Below are positions 63,600 through 64,000 of a stretch of DNA of 64,000 bases, piece by piece (the first letter of the stretch is position 1; each line of letters opens with the position of its first letter). The notes beneath the pieces were generated by a model, which worked only from the letters and a program-made list of their open reading frames with translations, was not told the DNA's origin and searched no databases. The DNA lies in the NCBI RefSeq assembly GCF_030704535.1, contig NC_081810.1, forward strand, positions 1,612,501-1,676,500, given 5' to 3'. The translations under genes were made by a program, and so were the position numbers. The DNA is from Vitis vinifera (lineage: Eukaryota > Streptophyta > Magnoliopsida > Vitales > Vitaceae).

Positions 63600-63760
63600 C
63601 CTTGCCAAGTACTTCTTTTTCAATGTGTTTTTTCTTTTAATTGTTGGCTAGATATTTGTTATTTGACTGTTACCTAACAACTTAAAGTTGTAGGTTAACT
63701 AATAGCTTAACATGGTATAAGAGCTTCATTTTTCAAAAGGTCTTGGGTTTGAACATCATG
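63600..63760 (+). mobile_element. Possible copia-type LTR edge with relict primer-binding site
   Basis: TAACATGGTATAAGAGC (TGGTATAAGAGC at 63713-63724) differs by one base from TGGTATCAGAGC, the initiator-Met tRNA primer site that follows the 5' LTR of many plant copia elements. The preceding AACTTAAAGTTGTAGGTTAACT is also of a familiar LTR-edge type. No gag-pol is seen before the window ends. Confidence 0.4.
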
Positions 63761-64000
63761 TTTGTTTTCATAGTTTGCCCTTCCATGAATGACTTGTGGG
63801 CTGTACTTGAAGGTGTGGGCTAGGTTTAGGGGTCACATTTTTAAGGGTAGGCAGGAAAGTGGAGAAGTAGGGGATTGCATGTGAGCAGGTGCATGAGGTG
63901 GGAGGAGGGATGTTTGCCTTTTCACATTTGAGTTAGGGGTCGTGCATGTGGTGGTGTATGCTTTGGTGGTTTCTTGTTTTGTTTTGTTTTTTTTTTTTTT
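63761..64000. other. Right end of the window, no gene seen
   Basis: G/T-rich sequence ending in a poly-T run that the window cuts. No coding evidence. Confidence 0.4.

Overview
The window is nuclear DNA from a flowering plant. Its genes are rich in introns with GT..AG boundaries, the intergenic DNA is AT-rich, and LINE, SINE, MITE and LTR debris is common. The protein set (plastid enoyl-ACP reductase, DYW-type PPR, EMSY-like, LIP2) is that of a eudicot. A woody species such as grapevine (Vitis) is my best guess from the overall style, but the sequence does not prove it.

Eight protein genes can be reconstructed with intact reading frames, plus one small secreted-peptide gene counted among them at the right end. 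From left to right: MOD1 enoyl-ACP reductase (+, 1449-5130, 12 exons, 392 aa), NSE4A kleisin of the SMC5/6 complex (-, 5658-8939, 7 exons, 377 aa), a DYW-class PPR editing factor (-, 16048-17811, one coding exon, 587 aa), an alpha/beta hydrolase (+, 21037-25541, 2 exons, 221 aa), an EMSY-LIKE ENT/Agenet chromatin reader (-, 26031-42214, 10 exons, 446 aa), SELO pseudokinase/AMPylase (+, 45770-51157, 8 exons, 651 aa), LIP2 mitochondrial octanoyltransferase (+, 57655-58362, one coding exon, 235 aa) and a secreted peptide precursor of 87 aa (+, 60370-60633). They are independent nuclear genes, not an operon. Shared themes are fatty-acid and lipoate metabolism (MOD1, LIP2), organelle function (MOD1, PPR, SELO, LIP2) and chromatin (NSE4A, EML).

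Mobile DNA explains most of the rest. A TG..CA element of about 3.5 kb with a perfect 5-bp target duplication (9486-12951) lies between NSE4A and the PPR gene and carries a decayed fragment of a BAG/IQ co-chaperone gene. The EML gene is stretched to 16 kb by a LINE of about 5.6 kb with a 15-bp target duplication (28342-33947), by nested older LINE remnants in its first coding intron, and by two tRNA-derived SINE-like insertions. Three related AT-rich MITE-like elements, a palindromic element, tandem repeats and long homopolymer G/C runs are also present.

The most interesting observations are: the BAG fragment inside the LTR-like element; the LIP2 start codon with its 3' splice site tandemly duplicated so that the upstream copy makes a four-codon minigene; a probable GC-AG intron in MOD1; the LINE in sense orientation inside EML; a spliced 3' UTR on the PPR gene; and the secreted peptide ending in a proline-rich, CLE-reminiscent tail. 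Exon boundaries were set by hand from splice consensus, phase and protein-family continuity; no transcript data were available.
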